64,000 nucleotides of DNA from Psychrobacter okhotskensis (GCF_013248965.1 NZ_JABRVQ010000011.1:46118-110117); one strand, 5' to 3'. Counted from the stretch's first letter, positions 36,295 through 45,958 are shown. The notes: generated from the sequence alone by a model not told the origin. A program made the numbers and translations.

Positions 36295-36708
36295 ATGATT
36301 TTTATCAGCAATACCATTAGCCTGAATGACAGCGAAGTAGATATTAGCGCCATACGCGCGCAAGGAGCAGGCGGGCAAAACGTCAATAAAGTGTCGTCTG
36401 CTATCCATCTGCGTTTTGATATTCCCGCTTCGAGCTTGAGCGATGTCATTAAGCAGCGCTTATTGGACAGTAAAGACAGTCGAATCACCAAAGAAGGTGT
36501 ACTTATTATTAAAGCGCAGCAGTTTCGTACCCAAGAACGTAATCGAATTGATGCCTTGGAGCGGCTGCAAAGCTTTATTATTCAAGCCACTCATGTCAAT
36601 AAAACCCGTAAAGCGACCAAACCTAGCAGAAATGTCAAACGTAAACGCGTCGATCAAAAAACCCAGCGCGGTAAGACCAAAGCGTTACGCGGTAAAGTAG
36701 ATTTTTAA
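36295..36708 (+). CDS. arfB: Alternative ribosome-rescue factor ArfB (YaeJ)
   Basis: 137 residues. The catalytic motif AQGAGGQNVNKVSSAIHLRFD near residues 22-42, with GGQ at 26-28, is the peptidyl-tRNA hydrolysis motif of release factors. The stop-codon-recognition domain is absent. The C-terminus from about residue 100 is very basic (KTRKATKPSRNVKRKR...) and in ArfB inserts into the empty mRNA channel. It frees ribosomes stalled at mRNA 3' ends when tmRNA fails. The ribosome site before the ATG is weak. A bidirectional terminator follows. Confidence 0.95.
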   Translation: MIFISNTISLNDSEVDISAIRAQGAGGQNVNKVSSAIHLRFDIPASSLSDVIKQRLLDSKDSRITKEGVLIIKAQQFRTQERNRIDALERLQSFIIQATHVNKTRKATKPSRNVKRKRVDQKTQRGKTKALRGKVDF

Positions 36709-36742
36709 ATAAGCGGCTTACTTTTTTAATAAAGCAAACAGC

Positions 36743-36775
36743 AAAATGCCAGCCCATTTAATTGGCTGGCATTTT
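36743..36775. terminator. Bidirectional terminator between arfB and MFS gene
   Basis: AAAATGCCAGCC pairs exactly with GGCTGGCATTTT around a 9-nt loop. It serves the two converging genes. Confidence 0.93.
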
Positions 36776-36805
36776 GTATAGGCTTATTTACTATCAGATT
36801 TTTAG

Positions 36806-38005
36806 CTAACCAAGTCTTCTACTTAATTCAGGAAAGCGCTTTATCATAAATAACATCAAGAGCAGCGACACACTGGCGATAGCCGCGCCAACATAACCGA
36901 CACTTGATATAGAAATATGCGTTACGGCATAACCACCAAACAGCGCACCGGCGCCAATGCCTAAATTAATAATCCCTGAGAACATCGACATCAGCATGTC
37001 TTGCGCCGTGACATCGACCATGATGACTTTGGCTTGCATGGAGATAATCAGCAGCATCAGCGCCGCGCCCCACAGTAACGCAATGAAACTCAGCGCCCAG
37101 ATGGAGGTCACGGCAAACAATAGTACCAGCATAGATAGCAGCATTAATATGATCGATATCAGCATCAATCTGGTATTAAAGCGATCGCCCCAGCGACTGA
37201 ATATCACACTGCCGGCAATCCCTGCCACTCCAAATAATAGCAAGACCAAAGTCGCAGCGTTTTCACTGATGGCGCCGACTTGGCGCATAAAAGGTTCGAT
37301 ATAAGAATAAGCGGCATAGTGCGCGGTAAAGACCAGTAAAATGAGTAGATACAAACAGACCAATAAGGGGTTTTTAAGCAATTCTGGAATTTTTCTAAAC
37401 GAGCCTTCAAACATACTTGGTAGCATGGGCAATAGCCTTGCTTGCAAGATAAAGACGATAAAAGCAATCACCCCAATACCGCCAAAGGTTGCCCGCCAGC
37501 CAAACCATTGACCGACTAAGCGCCCTAGTGGCACGCCGAGCACCATCGCCAATGAAGTACCGGTTGCAAGTACACTAAGTGCCAGTGCTTTTTTGCCTTC
37601 TGGTGCTACGCGTATCGCAATCGCCGCTGTGATTGACCAAAATATCGCATGCGATAGCGCAATACCAACGCGGCTAATCAGCAATACATCAAAGCTCCAA
37701 GCAAATACGGACAATACATGGCTGGCAATAAATACCACAAATAAGCCCAAGAGTAAGCTTTTACGCTCAAATCGGCTGGTAAGTAGCATCAATGGCAATG
37801 ACATCGCCGCGACAATCCACGCATACAGTGTCAACATCCAGCCAGTCTCAGCCGTAGTGATGGAAAAATCTTGGGCGATGTCACTTAATAGGGCAACGGG
37901 GACAAATTCGGTGGTATTCATAATAAAGGCGCTGACGCCCATCAAAAATACTTGAAAATACTGAGTTCGGCGAGCATTTGCGCTCACCTCAAGGTTATGT
38001 TTCAT
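36806..38005 (-). CDS. MFS exporter, SotB/YdeA-like
   Basis: 399 residues with 12 predicted membrane helices. The N-terminal half resembles the sugar-efflux/drug-proton antiporter group: FLMGVSAFIMNTTEFVPVALLSDIA in helix 1, LTLYAWIVAAMSLPL in helix 2, RFERKSLLLG in the helix 2-3 loop and GVPLGRLVGQWFGWRATF at the characteristic antiporter helix 5 motif. E. coli SotB/YdeA exports arabinose and IPTG. It probably expels a sugar, amino acid or toxic compound with protons. I chose the ATG at 38005 over a TTG upstream. The gene faces arfB across a shared terminator. Confidence 0.88.
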   Translation of the reverse strand: MKHNLEVSANARRTQYFQVFLMGVSAFIMNTTEFVPVALLSDIAQDFSITTAETGWMLTLYAWIVAAMSLPLMLLTSRFERKSLLLGLFVVFIASHVLSVFAWSFDVLLISRVGIALSHAIFWSITAAIAIRVAPEGKKALALSVLATGTSLAMVLGVPLGRLVGQWFGWRATFGGIGVIAFIVFILQARLLPMLPSMFEGSFRKIPELLKNPLLVCLYLLILLVFTAHYAAYSYIEPFMRQVGAISENAATLVLLLFGVAGIAGSVIFSRWGDRFNTRLMLISIILMLLSMLVLLFAVTSIWALSFIALLWGAALMLLIISMQAKVIMVDVTAQDMLMSMFSGIINLGIGAGALFGGYAVTHISISSVGYVGAAIASVSLLLMLFMIKRFPELSRRLG

Positions 38006-38421
38006 ATGATCCAATACAAATAAAGAAGGTGCTAATAGTGCAAATTAGCTGAAAAATAATTCATGAGTTTAAGCGTGATGTCGGAAATACATGGCGGCAT
38101 AGGTCGTAATGATGAAAAAGAGGAGGGCAAGATAGCAAATCAGTTGCGGTATGTCAGAGCCTATCATCAGACCCTACTATTTTATCAGGAATCTACCGTT
38201 TTTTTGTAGGAGAGTCTTTAAAATTAGCGACCGAATAATTGGTTGAATGCTTAAGTAAATCCGATGATGGCATCAGTGTCAGTTACATAGTGTTTATAGT
38301 GAGGTATCGCTATTTACGCTTGAATATAGGTATGATGACGCCATAGGCTAGGAATGCCTGATAACGTGATTTTAAATAACCACTGATATTTTACTAAGAT
38401 GGAATAAAAGAAAAGCAATCT
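38006..38421. other. Divergent intergenic region MFS / LysR
   Basis: 416 bp without a supported ORF. There is a short minus-strand hydrophobic stretch near 38070-38170 (on the minus strand LLLFFIIT-like) but no ribosome site or usable start, so it is not called. Confidence 0.4.
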
Positions 38422-39369
38422 ATGAAAACAGACACCAATAAACCATTAGCCTTTAGACGATATCCTTCAACGACGGCGCTGCAATGTTTTGAGACCGCTG
38501 CCCGTCATTTGAGTTTTACCAATGCCGCGCAAGAGATGCACATGACCCAAAGCGCCATCAGTAAGCAAGTGGCGCAGTTGGAGGAGATGCTAAATCTGTC
38601 TTTGTTTTATCGGACGCCGCACCGGATTTCATTGACCCCTGCTGGCAAGTTATATTATCTTGAAGTATTAGAGATTTTAAAACATATCGAGGTGGCGACC
38701 ACCAATTTGATGTCGCATAGCAGTAATACCGAGCTGCTAAAAATCGTCTCGCATCCGACATTTTGCGCCCGTTGGTTGATTCCAGCACTCAGTGGCTTTA
38801 GTCAAGAATATCCCCTTATTAACTTGGATATTAAAGAGCTGGCGGGACCGTTTTTTTCTGAAGACCAAAATGTCGATATTGCTTTTTTATATGGTGATGG
38901 CATGTGGAGCAATATGGAGGCCATAAAACTGTTCGATGAATACTGCGTTGCGGTCTGTCAGCCGCAGTATTTGCGAGATAAAACACTGAGTACTGAGTGT
39001 ATAAATGACTATGTGTTATTGCAAATAAGTTCGCGCTTAAGTGCGTGGTATGAGTACTTTAAGCAACAAGATATCAGCGTCGATGGCACCTTTGTAGGTC
39101 CACGTTTTGAGACTTTCCATGCTTGTATTTCTGCCGCCTTACTGGGCTATGGTATAGCCTTAGTGCCGTTACGTTTGGTTGAGCCCGAGCTACAATCAGG
39201 CGCTTTAGTGCTGGCGTGGGATTATGCGGCAAAGGGTCGCGGCAGCTATTATGTGACTTATCCTGTCTCTTCAGGGCAATCGCATAAGGTCAAAGCGGTT
39301 TTAGAATGGATTACGGCTTATTTAGCAATCTCAGATGAGCGTGAAAAGGCGTTAGGGTTGGTTTTATAA
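38422..39369 (+). CDS. LysR-family regulator (GcvA-like) upstream of the lysine cluster
   Basis: 315 residues. N-terminal winged helix-turn-helix about residues 15-75: LQCFETAARHLSFTNAAQEMHMTQSAISKQVAQLE, then LFYRTPHRISLTPAG. The remainder is the periplasmic-binding-like effector domain. The sequence order with RYPSTTALQCFE resembles the GcvA group, which often controls amino acid catabolism. It is transcribed in the same direction as the aminotransferase operon and separated from it by a terminator, so it likely acts on the promoter at 39500-39630. That control is inferred from position. Confidence 0.9.
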   Translation: MKTDTNKPLAFRRYPSTTALQCFETAARHLSFTNAAQEMHMTQSAISKQVAQLEEMLNLSLFYRTPHRISLTPAGKLYYLEVLEILKHIEVATTNLMSHSSNTELLKIVSHPTFCARWLIPALSGFSQEYPLINLDIKELAGPFFSEDQNVDIAFLYGDGMWSNMEAIKLFDEYCVAVCQPQYLRDKTLSTECINDYVLLQISSRLSAWYEYFKQQDISVDGTFVGPRFETFHACISAALLGYGIALVPLRLVEPELQSGALVLAWDYAAKGRGSYYVTYPVSSGQSHKVKAVLEWITAYLAISDEREKALGLVL

Positions 39370-39466
39370 TGTCACTTACGTTTATTTATAACCTAAAGTA
39401 TTTTTTATAGCACTGGTCTTGTTATTTTATCCTACAAAGTTGTTTGCTGTGAAAACTTAACAAGCT

Positions 39467-39496
39467 AAAAAAACTGCCTTGATACGCAGTTTTTTG
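39467..39496 (+). terminator. Rho-independent terminator after LysR gene
   Basis: AAAAAACTGC pairs with GCAGTTTTTT around a 7-nt loop. Confidence 0.9.
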
Positions 39497-39632
39497 TTTT
39501 TAAAGGATTCGTTTAGGGAGCTAATTTACTGGCAATGACAAAAAGGAATGCCACCACAACTATTATTCGTTTGCTGCCGGAATGATGTTTTGTTGAAATG
39601 AGTCTAACTCAAGGAAGAGATAGAGATTCATC

Positions 39633-40904
39633 ATGGACAAGCTTTATAACGTGACCGATGCCTTTACGATGGTGCATCCGCTCACGCTCGTCAAAGGCAA
39701 AAATGCCAGAGTTTGGGACGACAATGACCGCAGCTATATCGATTTTGTCGGTGGTATCGGTGTCTTAAACTTTGGTCATTGTCACCCACATATCGTAGCC
39801 GCGATTATCAATCAAGCACAATCACTTATTCATTATGCCTACAATGCGGCTGCTCATCAGCCGTATCAAACCTTTATGCCGCGACTTTGTGCGCTGATTC
39901 CAATCAGTGGTGAGCTATCAGGCATGCTTACCAACTGCGGCGCAGAAGCGACCGAAAATGCCATAAAGATAGCGCGTATGAAAACGGGTCGCACAGGCGT
40001 TATTGCGTTTGATGGTGGGTTTCATGGGCGCACACTGGCTGCGGTCAATCTCAATGGTAAGGTCGCGCCTTATAAGCGCGGGCTTGGTGTATTAGGGAGC
40101 GGCGTTTATCACATTCCTTTCCCCAGTCCCGATAACAATATCAGCGACGAGCAAGCGATTGACGCGCTCCAGCGTTTATTTATGGTAGAAACCGATATCG
40201 ACAATATCGGTGCTATTATCGTCGAACCTGTACAAGGGGAAGGCGGCTTTCAATTGATGTCGCCCACCTTTGCGCAGTATCTACGTAAGTTTTGTGATGA
40301 GCATGGCATGTTACTTATCATGGACGAAATCCAATCCGGTTATGGTCGTACGGGCACGCCGTTTGCTTTTACCCATTTAGGGATTGAGCCTGACCTTATT
40401 TTACTTGGTAAAAGTATCGCGGGCGGCTTGCCTTTAGGCGCACTCATAGGCAAGGCTAGTGTGGTAAACGGTCTACCCAAAGGCAGCTTGGGTGGTACTT
40501 ATTCGGGTAACCCAGTTGCTTGCGCTGCTGCCAATGCCACGCTTGATATCATGCAAGCCAATGACGTTTGGCAGTCAGCCAAGCATTATGCCCAGACGAT
40601 TGAGACGACCATCAGCCAATGGCAGCAAGAAGGTATCTCACCTTGGTTATTTGGTCTTACTGGTATCGGTGCGATGCGCGGTATCGAGCTGCGCCATCCT
40701 GAGCATGATGTCCATCCAAGTGTGATGGCGCAAGTATTAACCAAAGCCCGCGAGCGTGGTCTATTGCTGATGCCAAGTGGGCAATATCGCCATATCATTC
40801 GCTTATTACCGCCACTTACCATAGATCCTGACACCCTAAAAGAAGGGTTGGATATTCTAAAAGAGGTACTCATCGCGCTTCCTGATGGATTGCCTGCCGC
40901 TTAA
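39633..40904 (+). CDS. Class III aminotransferase, probable L-2-aminoadipate aminotransferase
   Basis: 423 residues of PLP fold type I. Visible marks: GVLNFGHCHPHIV, NCGAEATENAIKIAR, FHGRTLAA, DEIQSGYGRTG with Asp231 contacting the PLP ring nitrogen, and Lys260 in GKSIAGGLPLGA forming the internal aldimine. Annotated homologues are usually called 4-aminobutyrate aminotransferase. However, the neighbours (2-oxoadipate dioxygenase HglS, AmaB, AmaA) strongly suggest transamination of L-2-aminoadipate to 2-oxoadipate, the step carried out in Pseudomonas putida by a class III aminotransferase. First gene of the cluster, with its 3' end inside a 20-bp tandem duplication. Confidence 0.85.
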   Translation: MDKLYNVTDAFTMVHPLTLVKGKNARVWDDNDRSYIDFVGGIGVLNFGHCHPHIVAAIINQAQSLIHYAYNAAAHQPYQTFMPRLCALIPISGELSGMLTNCGAEATENAIKIARMKTGRTGVIAFDGGFHGRTLAAVNLNGKVAPYKRGLGVLGSGVYHIPFPSPDNNISDEQAIDALQRLFMVETDIDNIGAIIVEPVQGEGGFQLMSPTFAQYLRKFCDEHGMLLIMDEIQSGYGRTGTPFAFTHLGIEPDLILLGKSIAGGLPLGALIGKASVVNGLPKGSLGGTYSGNPVACAAANATLDIMQANDVWQSAKHYAQTIETTISQWQQEGISPWLFGLTGIGAMRGIELRHPEHDVHPSVMAQVLTKARERGLLLMPSGQYRHIIRLLPPLTIDPDTLKEGLDILKEVLIALPDGLPAA

Positions 40905-40943
40905 TGTTTAGGAGTGCTTAGGCATGTTTAGGAGTGCTTAGGC
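40904..40943. repeat. Tandem duplication, 20 bp x 2, at the aminotransferase stop
   Basis: ATGTTTAGGAGTGCTTAGGC is repeated perfectly in tandem. The first copy begins at the last base of the stop codon. A further GTGCTTAGG follows. Confidence 0.92.
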
Positions 40944-41044
40944 GTGCTTAGGATAGATAGCGCATCGTCATAACCAAATGCTCGAAATAAAATACTTATT
41001 ATTAAGCTAAAGATTTATTAACTCTATTACAAGGATGTTTATTT

Positions 41045-42514
41045 GTGAAAAATAGTAGCGTCAGTCCAGATAAGGATTTTATCTGCAGCGATGATATCCG
41101 CCATCATTTTTCTATGGCCATGTCAGCCATGTATCAGAACGAGGTGCCGCTATACGGCGACTTGGTTGATTTGGTCAGTGATGTCAATACCGAAGTATTA
41201 ACCTCACATCCTGATATCAAATCACAACTGCTGCATACGGGCGAGATTGAGCGCCTAAGCATGGAGCGCCACGGGGCGATTCGGCTGGGTAGCGCAGCAG
41301 AGCTGAGCATGATGCGCCGTCTTTTTGCCGTGATGGGTATGCACCCTGTCGGCTACTACGATTTAGCGCCTGCTGGCGTGCCGGTGCATTCAACAGCTTT
41401 TCGCGCACTTGACTCGCATTCATTGCATAAAAGCCCCTTTCGCGTTTTTACTTCGTTATTGCGTTTAGATTTGATTGCCGATGAAAATTTACAACAAGAA
41501 GCCACGGCCACACTGGCGCAGCGTCAGATATTCACTACTGGCGTCATTGAGCTTATTGAAGTCTTTGAGGCGCAAGGTGGTTTGACTACTGAGCAAGCAG
41601 AGCAATTTGTCCAAGAAGCGTTAGAGACATTTCGTTGGCATGATAAAACGCCGGTGGCAAAAGCGCTCTATCAGCGTCTATTAAATCAGCATCCGCTCGT
41701 CGCTGATGTGGTCGGCTTTAAGGGTCCACATATCAATCATTTAACGCCTCGAACCTTGGATATTGATGCCGTACAACAAGGCATGCAAGCAAGAGGCATA
41801 CCCTCAAAAGCCATTATCGAAGGGCCACCGCGTAGAGCGTGTCCTATCTTATTAAGGCAAACCAGTTTTAAAGCGCTACAAGAAGCGGTTGGCTTTAAAG
41901 TTGCTAATAACTCAGACGCTAGCCATGAAGAGTACGAGCAAGGGCATCATACCGCGCGCTTTGGAGAGATTGAGCAACGCGGTGTGGCGTTAACACAAAA
42001 GGGCCGCGCGCTTTATGATGAATTATTGGCCGCAGCTCGCCGCCAGCTTGGTGCTACCCCAAATGAGGACAATGCGGCTCAGTATAATCAAATTTTAACT
42101 GAGGTATTTACCGCTTTTCCTGATGATTATCAAACTCTACACGATGAGGGGCTGGCGTATTTTTATTACCAGCTGACGGACAGCACCCTTGATTCTGAGG
42201 ACGGTCAAGCATTGTTAGCCGCGACCTTAAGCACTGATGATTTGAATAAACTGCCTAATGCTAAGCTGACTGCTCTGATTAATGATGAAGTGCTTCGCAT
42301 TGAACCCATCGTTTATGAGGACTTTTTGCCCGTCAGTGCCGCCGGTATCTTCCAATCGAATCTGCAACAGGCGCAGCCAAGCCAATATGACGGTTACTCA
42401 AGCCAACAAGAGTTTGAACGTGATTTGGGGGCAGTCATTTACGATGAGATGGCATTGTATGAAGCGATGCAGGCGCAAAGCCTTGAGCAGTGCCTGTCTA
42501 GTGTCAGTATTTAG
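41045..42514 (+). CDS. hglS: 2-oxoadipate dioxygenase/decarboxylase (HglS, DUF1338)
   Basis: 489 residues, starting at a GTG with AAGGA 9 nt upstream. The DUF1338/VOC-like fold is recognised from its long helical N-terminus, GAIRLGSAAELSMMRRLFAVMGMHPVGYYDL, the arginine and histidine region GVPVHSTAFRAL, KGPHINHLTPR and the acidic C-terminal YEDFLPVSAAGIF. HglS uses Fe(II) and O2 to turn 2-oxoadipate directly into D-2-hydroxyglutarate, removing CO2 (established for P. putida). The metal ligands (two His, one Glu) cannot be assigned from the linear sequence. The frame fits between the aminotransferase and AmaB genes, so the pathway order is preserved. Confidence 0.88.
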   Translation: MKNSSVSPDKDFICSDDIRHHFSMAMSAMYQNEVPLYGDLVDLVSDVNTEVLTSHPDIKSQLLHTGEIERLSMERHGAIRLGSAAELSMMRRLFAVMGMHPVGYYDLAPAGVPVHSTAFRALDSHSLHKSPFRVFTSLLRLDLIADENLQQEATATLAQRQIFTTGVIELIEVFEAQGGLTTEQAEQFVQEALETFRWHDKTPVAKALYQRLLNQHPLVADVVGFKGPHINHLTPRTLDIDAVQQGMQARGIPSKAIIEGPPRRACPILLRQTSFKALQEAVGFKVANNSDASHEEYEQGHHTARFGEIEQRGVALTQKGRALYDELLAAARRQLGATPNEDNAAQYNQILTEVFTAFPDDYQTLHDEGLAYFYYQLTDSTLDSEDGQALLAATLSTDDLNKLPNAKLTALINDEVLRIEPIVYEDFLPVSAAGIFQSNLQQAQPSQYDGYSSQQEFERDLGAVIYDEMALYEAMQAQSLEQCLSSVSI

Positions 42515-42561
42515 TAAGATTTAGGCTAGAAATGTCTAGCTTATAGCCGACTTATTAGCAC

Positions 42562-42582
42562 GTCATTCCAAAAAGGAATGAC
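42562..42582. promoter_or_regulatory. Small hairpin in the hglS-amaB spacer
   Basis: GTCATTCC pairs with GGAATGAC around a 5-nt A-rich loop. A related AAAAAGGAATG sequence lies upstream of the aminotransferase gene at about 39540-39552. It could be a regulator-binding dyad or an attenuating hairpin. There is no T run after it. Confidence 0.4.
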
Positions 42583-42684
42583 TGCAAGAAATTTATTATT
42601 TTGCAACTTAGTAGGTAGCAGGGTAATTTTATAAGTCAGTCAAGGACGTAGTAAACCATTATACCAATAAGCAAAGGATTGATT

Positions 42685-44175
42685 ATGATTAAGCAATATA
42701 TGTCTGCAATGGGCGTAGAAGAAGCACACTATCAACATGGCGATTTTGAAGTCAATACGCCTATAGACGGTACGGTTATTGGCAAGATAACTCTAGATAG
42801 CGTTGATGATGTTAATAATAAAATCCAAAATGCCAAACAAGCCTTTCAAGAATGGCGTGTCGTTCCTGCCCCTAAACGTGGTGAGCTGATTCGTCTGTTG
42901 GGTGAAGTCCTGCGTGAACACAAAGAAGACTTAGGTATCTTAGTATCGCTAGAAGCCGGAAAAATCAAAGAAGAAGGCCTTGGCGAAGTACAAGAAATGA
43001 TTGATATTTGTGACTTTGCCGTGGGCGTATCGCGTCAGCTTTATGGTCTAACCATCGCCTCAGAACGCCCAGGTCACCACATGCGTGAGACATGGCATCC
43101 ACTTGGCGTCATCGGCGTCATCTCTGCCTTTAACTTCCCAGTCGCCGTTTGGTCTTGGAATACGGCACTGGCCATCGTCTGTGGCAACCCTGTCATCTGG
43201 AAACCTTCAGAAAAAACCCCACTTGTCGCCTTAGCTTGCCAAGCGTTATTTGAAAAAGCCTTGGCAAAATTTGGTGAAGCACCAGCACATTTATCGCAAA
43301 TTATATTGGGCAAAACCGATATCGGTAATGCGTTGGTTGAAAACAAAGACATCGCTTTAGTCAGTGCCACCGGTAGTACGCGCATGGGCCGAGAAGTGGG
43401 GCCAAAAGTCGCTGAGCGTTTTGGTAAATGCTTGCTTGAGCTTGGCGGTAATAACGCCATGATTTTGGCACCCACTGCCGATTTAGATTTGGCACTACGT
43501 GGCATTCTATTCTCAGCAGTAGGAACGGCAGGGCAGCGCTGCACCACCTTACGCCGTCTGTTCGTTCATGAGTCGGTCAAAGACGATATCTTACCGCGCG
43601 TTAAGTCTGCATACGAGACGGTGAGCATCGGCCATCCGCTTGAAGGCAATTTGGTCGGTCCACTGATTGATGAAGACAGCTTTAATAATATGCAAGCGGC
43701 GTTAGAAAAGGCTTGCAATACTGGCGGTAAAGTCACAGGCGGCGAACGGGTGCTGATGGACAAATTCCCCGATGCTTATTATGTGACCCCGGCGATTGTT
43801 GAGCTTGATGAGCAAAATGATGTGGCACGTAGTGAGACGTTTGCACCGATTTTATATGTCATGCCTTATAAAGAATTTGACGATGCGCTAGCGATGCAAA
43901 ACGATGTCCCACAAGGGTTGTCATCTTGTATCTTTACCAATGACTTGCGTGAAGCTGAAACGTTCCTCAGCGATCGCGGTAGTGATTGCGGTATCGCCAA
44001 CGTCAATATCGGCACCAGCGGTGCTGAGATTGGCGGCGCATTTGGCGGCGAAAAAGAAACCGGCGGTGGTCGTGAATCAGGTTCTGATGCATGGAAAGCT
44101 TATATGCGTCGTCAGACCAATACGGTCAACTATTCAACCGAGCTGCCACTGGCGCAAGGCATCAACTTTGGCTAG
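42685..44175 (+). CDS. amaB: L-2-aminoadipate-6-semialdehyde dehydrogenase AmaB (ALDH7-like)
   Basis: 496 residues from the ATG at 42685, with AAAGGA 6 nt upstream. A TTG two codons before is less likely. NAD-dependent aldehyde dehydrogenase with catalytic Glu252 in LLELGGNN and nucleophile Cys286 in GQRCTTLRR. WKPSEKTPL and VSATGSTRMGREVG are typical of the ALDH7/antiquitin group, whose human member oxidises 2-aminoadipate semialdehyde in lysine degradation. The P. putida AmaB protein has the same length, from memory. It should receive the semialdehyde from the AmaA oxidase encoded downstream. A pentanucleotide array begins 6 bp after its stop. Confidence 0.9.
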   Translation: MIKQYMSAMGVEEAHYQHGDFEVNTPIDGTVIGKITLDSVDDVNNKIQNAKQAFQEWRVVPAPKRGELIRLLGEVLREHKEDLGILVSLEAGKIKEEGLGEVQEMIDICDFAVGVSRQLYGLTIASERPGHHMRETWHPLGVIGVISAFNFPVAVWSWNTALAIVCGNPVIWKPSEKTPLVALACQALFEKALAKFGEAPAHLSQIILGKTDIGNALVENKDIALVSATGSTRMGREVGPKVAERFGKCLLELGGNNAMILAPTADLDLALRGILFSAVGTAGQRCTTLRRLFVHESVKDDILPRVKSAYETVSIGHPLEGNLVGPLIDEDSFNNMQAALEKACNTGGKVTGGERVLMDKFPDAYYVTPAIVELDEQNDVARSETFAPILYVMPYKEFDDALAMQNDVPQGLSSCIFTNDLREAETFLSDRGSDCGIANVNIGTSGAEIGGAFGGEKETGGGRESGSDAWKAYMRRQTNTVNYSTELPLAQGINFG

Positions 44176-44180
44176 TAAGA

Positions 44181-44215
44181 ATGTGATGTGATGTGATGTG
44201 ATGTGATGTGATGTG
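44181..44215. repeat. Pentanucleotide microsatellite, ATGTG x 7
   Basis: Seven exact copies of ATGTG run from 44181 to 44215, directly after the amaB stop codon (44173-44175) and before the NhaC-type gene. Confidence 0.97.
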
Positions 44216-44480
44216 ATGCTTGTTAAGTAGGCTCAGCGCCTATTTAACAAGCCAAGTATCAATTGTTTTGGTAGCCAATTATTAAGTATTTATTGTTTTG
44301 GTATGAAAGCCTGCGCAAGTGATGAATAACTATTCATGATTTCAAAAACAGGTTTTTTTACTCCCTTTTTAGTACTCTTTTCAGCGTTTTTTTAGCATTA
44401 TCAGCAGCCATGGATTGGTTGTTCCCACTACTGTTATATCTATGACAACAGTAACCACTACTAAGGAAGGTAGGTGTCTT

Positions 44481-45941
44481 ATGATGGATGATAAACCTTA
44501 TGACGAAGCTAAAGATGGCTACGGTCCGTCTTCTAGTTTTTTATTAGATATTGCACCTCTGGTGTTGACTGCCATTATTCTGATGGTGCAGTTTTTTGTA
44601 TTCAAAGATTTTACCCCTCACATTCCCTTAGCTTGCGGTCTTTTAATCACCGGCTTGTTTATGAAGCTGCGTGGCCGTGATTGGGACGGCATGGAACAAC
44701 GCTTTTTAAAGGTTGTTAAAATTGGTCTACCGGCCATGATTATCTTGATGGGCGTTGGTATGCTCATCGGGGCTTGGATTATCGCTGGTACCGTCCCTAC
44801 GATTTTATACTACGGTTTTAGCATTTTTTCCCCTTCATCATTTCTAGTCTCCGTTTGTCTTATCTGCGCCATTATTTCTGTCGCAACCGGTACCTCTTGG
44901 GGCACGGTTGGTACAGTCGGTCTTGCTATGATGGGTATTGGGCTAGGCTTGGGAATCCCGCCGTCACTAACGGGCGGCGCTATCGTTTCTGGTGCTTTTT
45001 TTGGCGACAAGATGTCTCCTCTATCAGACACCACCAACTTAACGCCAGCAGCGGCTGGTGTTGAGCTTTGGGATCATATTCGCGGCATGTTGCCAACGAC
45101 TGTACCTGCCATGGTGACTGCATTAATTATCTATGCTTGGATTGGGATGGGTTACGGTGCAGAAAATGTCGATTTATCTTCGATCAAAGAAATTCAAACC
45201 TCACTAGCGGCCAACTATAACTTGAGCGTGATTACTTTATTACCTGCTGTAGTCGTTGTCATTGCGGCGGTAATGAAAATGCCCGCTATTCCAACGGTAT
45301 TATCAGGTGTAGTAGTTGCAGGCTTAGTCGCGTTCTTTATGCAAGGCGTGGGTGTTCACGATATCTTTAACGTCCTACAAAATGGCTTTGTCAGTGAGAC
45401 AGGCTTTGCTGTCGTCGACCAACTGCTGTCTAAAGGCGGCATTATGTCAATGACTTGGGTTGTGACCTTGACCATCTTTGCCTTAGCCTTCGTTGGTGCC
45501 ATTGAGCATTACGGTACGCTCAAAGCCATCATGGCAAAAATTAATAAGATGGTGAAATCAAGATTTGGCTTAGTAATTACCACTTATCTCAGCACTCTTG
45601 GTGTCGGTACGCTCATCGGTGACGTCTATACCACACTGGTATTGCCAGGCCGTCTACTCAAAGACAAATATCAAGAAATGGGCTATAAGCGCACGACGCT
45701 TACGCGCTCTATTGAAGATACTGGCACTCTGTTATCTCCTCTGATTCCTTGGAACATGGGTGGTAGTTTCGTTGCGGCAACCCTAGGTATTGCGACCCTT
45801 ACTTATGCGCCCTTTGCCTTTGCCTGCTGGTTATCGCCGCTATTTGGCTTGCTATGGGTATTCTTAGATAAATTTATTCCCCGTGAAGAACCTACTGTTA
45901 ATAACGACACAAGCACGCTCTCCACTGTAGACAACGTGTAA
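44481..45941 (+). CDS. NhaC-family Na+/H+ antiporter-like carrier
   Basis: 486 residues from the ATG at 44481 (AAGGAAGG with AGGTG before it). The longer frame upstream lacks support. About 12 membrane segments. NhaC-family marks include FFGDKMSPLSDTTNLTPA with the conserved DKMSPLSDTTN and IPWNMGGSFVAATLG. Such proteins exchange Na+ for H+, but several members are amino acid or organic-acid exchangers. Enclosure by amaB and amaA makes uptake of lysine, pipecolate or a pathway amino acid plausible. The substrate is inferred only from position. Confidence 0.88.
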   Translation: MMDDKPYDEAKDGYGPSSSFLLDIAPLVLTAIILMVQFFVFKDFTPHIPLACGLLITGLFMKLRGRDWDGMEQRFLKVVKIGLPAMIILMGVGMLIGAWIIAGTVPTILYYGFSIFSPSSFLVSVCLICAIISVATGTSWGTVGTVGLAMMGIGLGLGIPPSLTGGAIVSGAFFGDKMSPLSDTTNLTPAAAGVELWDHIRGMLPTTVPAMVTALIIYAWIGMGYGAENVDLSSIKEIQTSLAANYNLSVITLLPAVVVVIAAVMKMPAIPTVLSGVVVAGLVAFFMQGVGVHDIFNVLQNGFVSETGFAVVDQLLSKGGIMSMTWVVTLTIFALAFVGAIEHYGTLKAIMAKINKMVKSRFGLVITTYLSTLGVGTLIGDVYTTLVLPGRLLKDKYQEMGYKRTTLTRSIEDTGTLLSPLIPWNMGGSFVAATLGIATLTYAPFAFACWLSPLFGLLWVFLDKFIPREEPTVNNDTSTLSTVDNV

Positions 45942-45958
45942 TTTATAAGGAATATAAG

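Noticed and set aside
38080..38170. Short hydrophobic minus-strand peptide before the LysR gene
   Set aside because: No start codon with a ribosome site and no terminator.
42586..42684. Lysine riboswitch in the lysine cluster
   Set aside because: The spacers are too short and lack the conserved multi-helix organisation of the L box.
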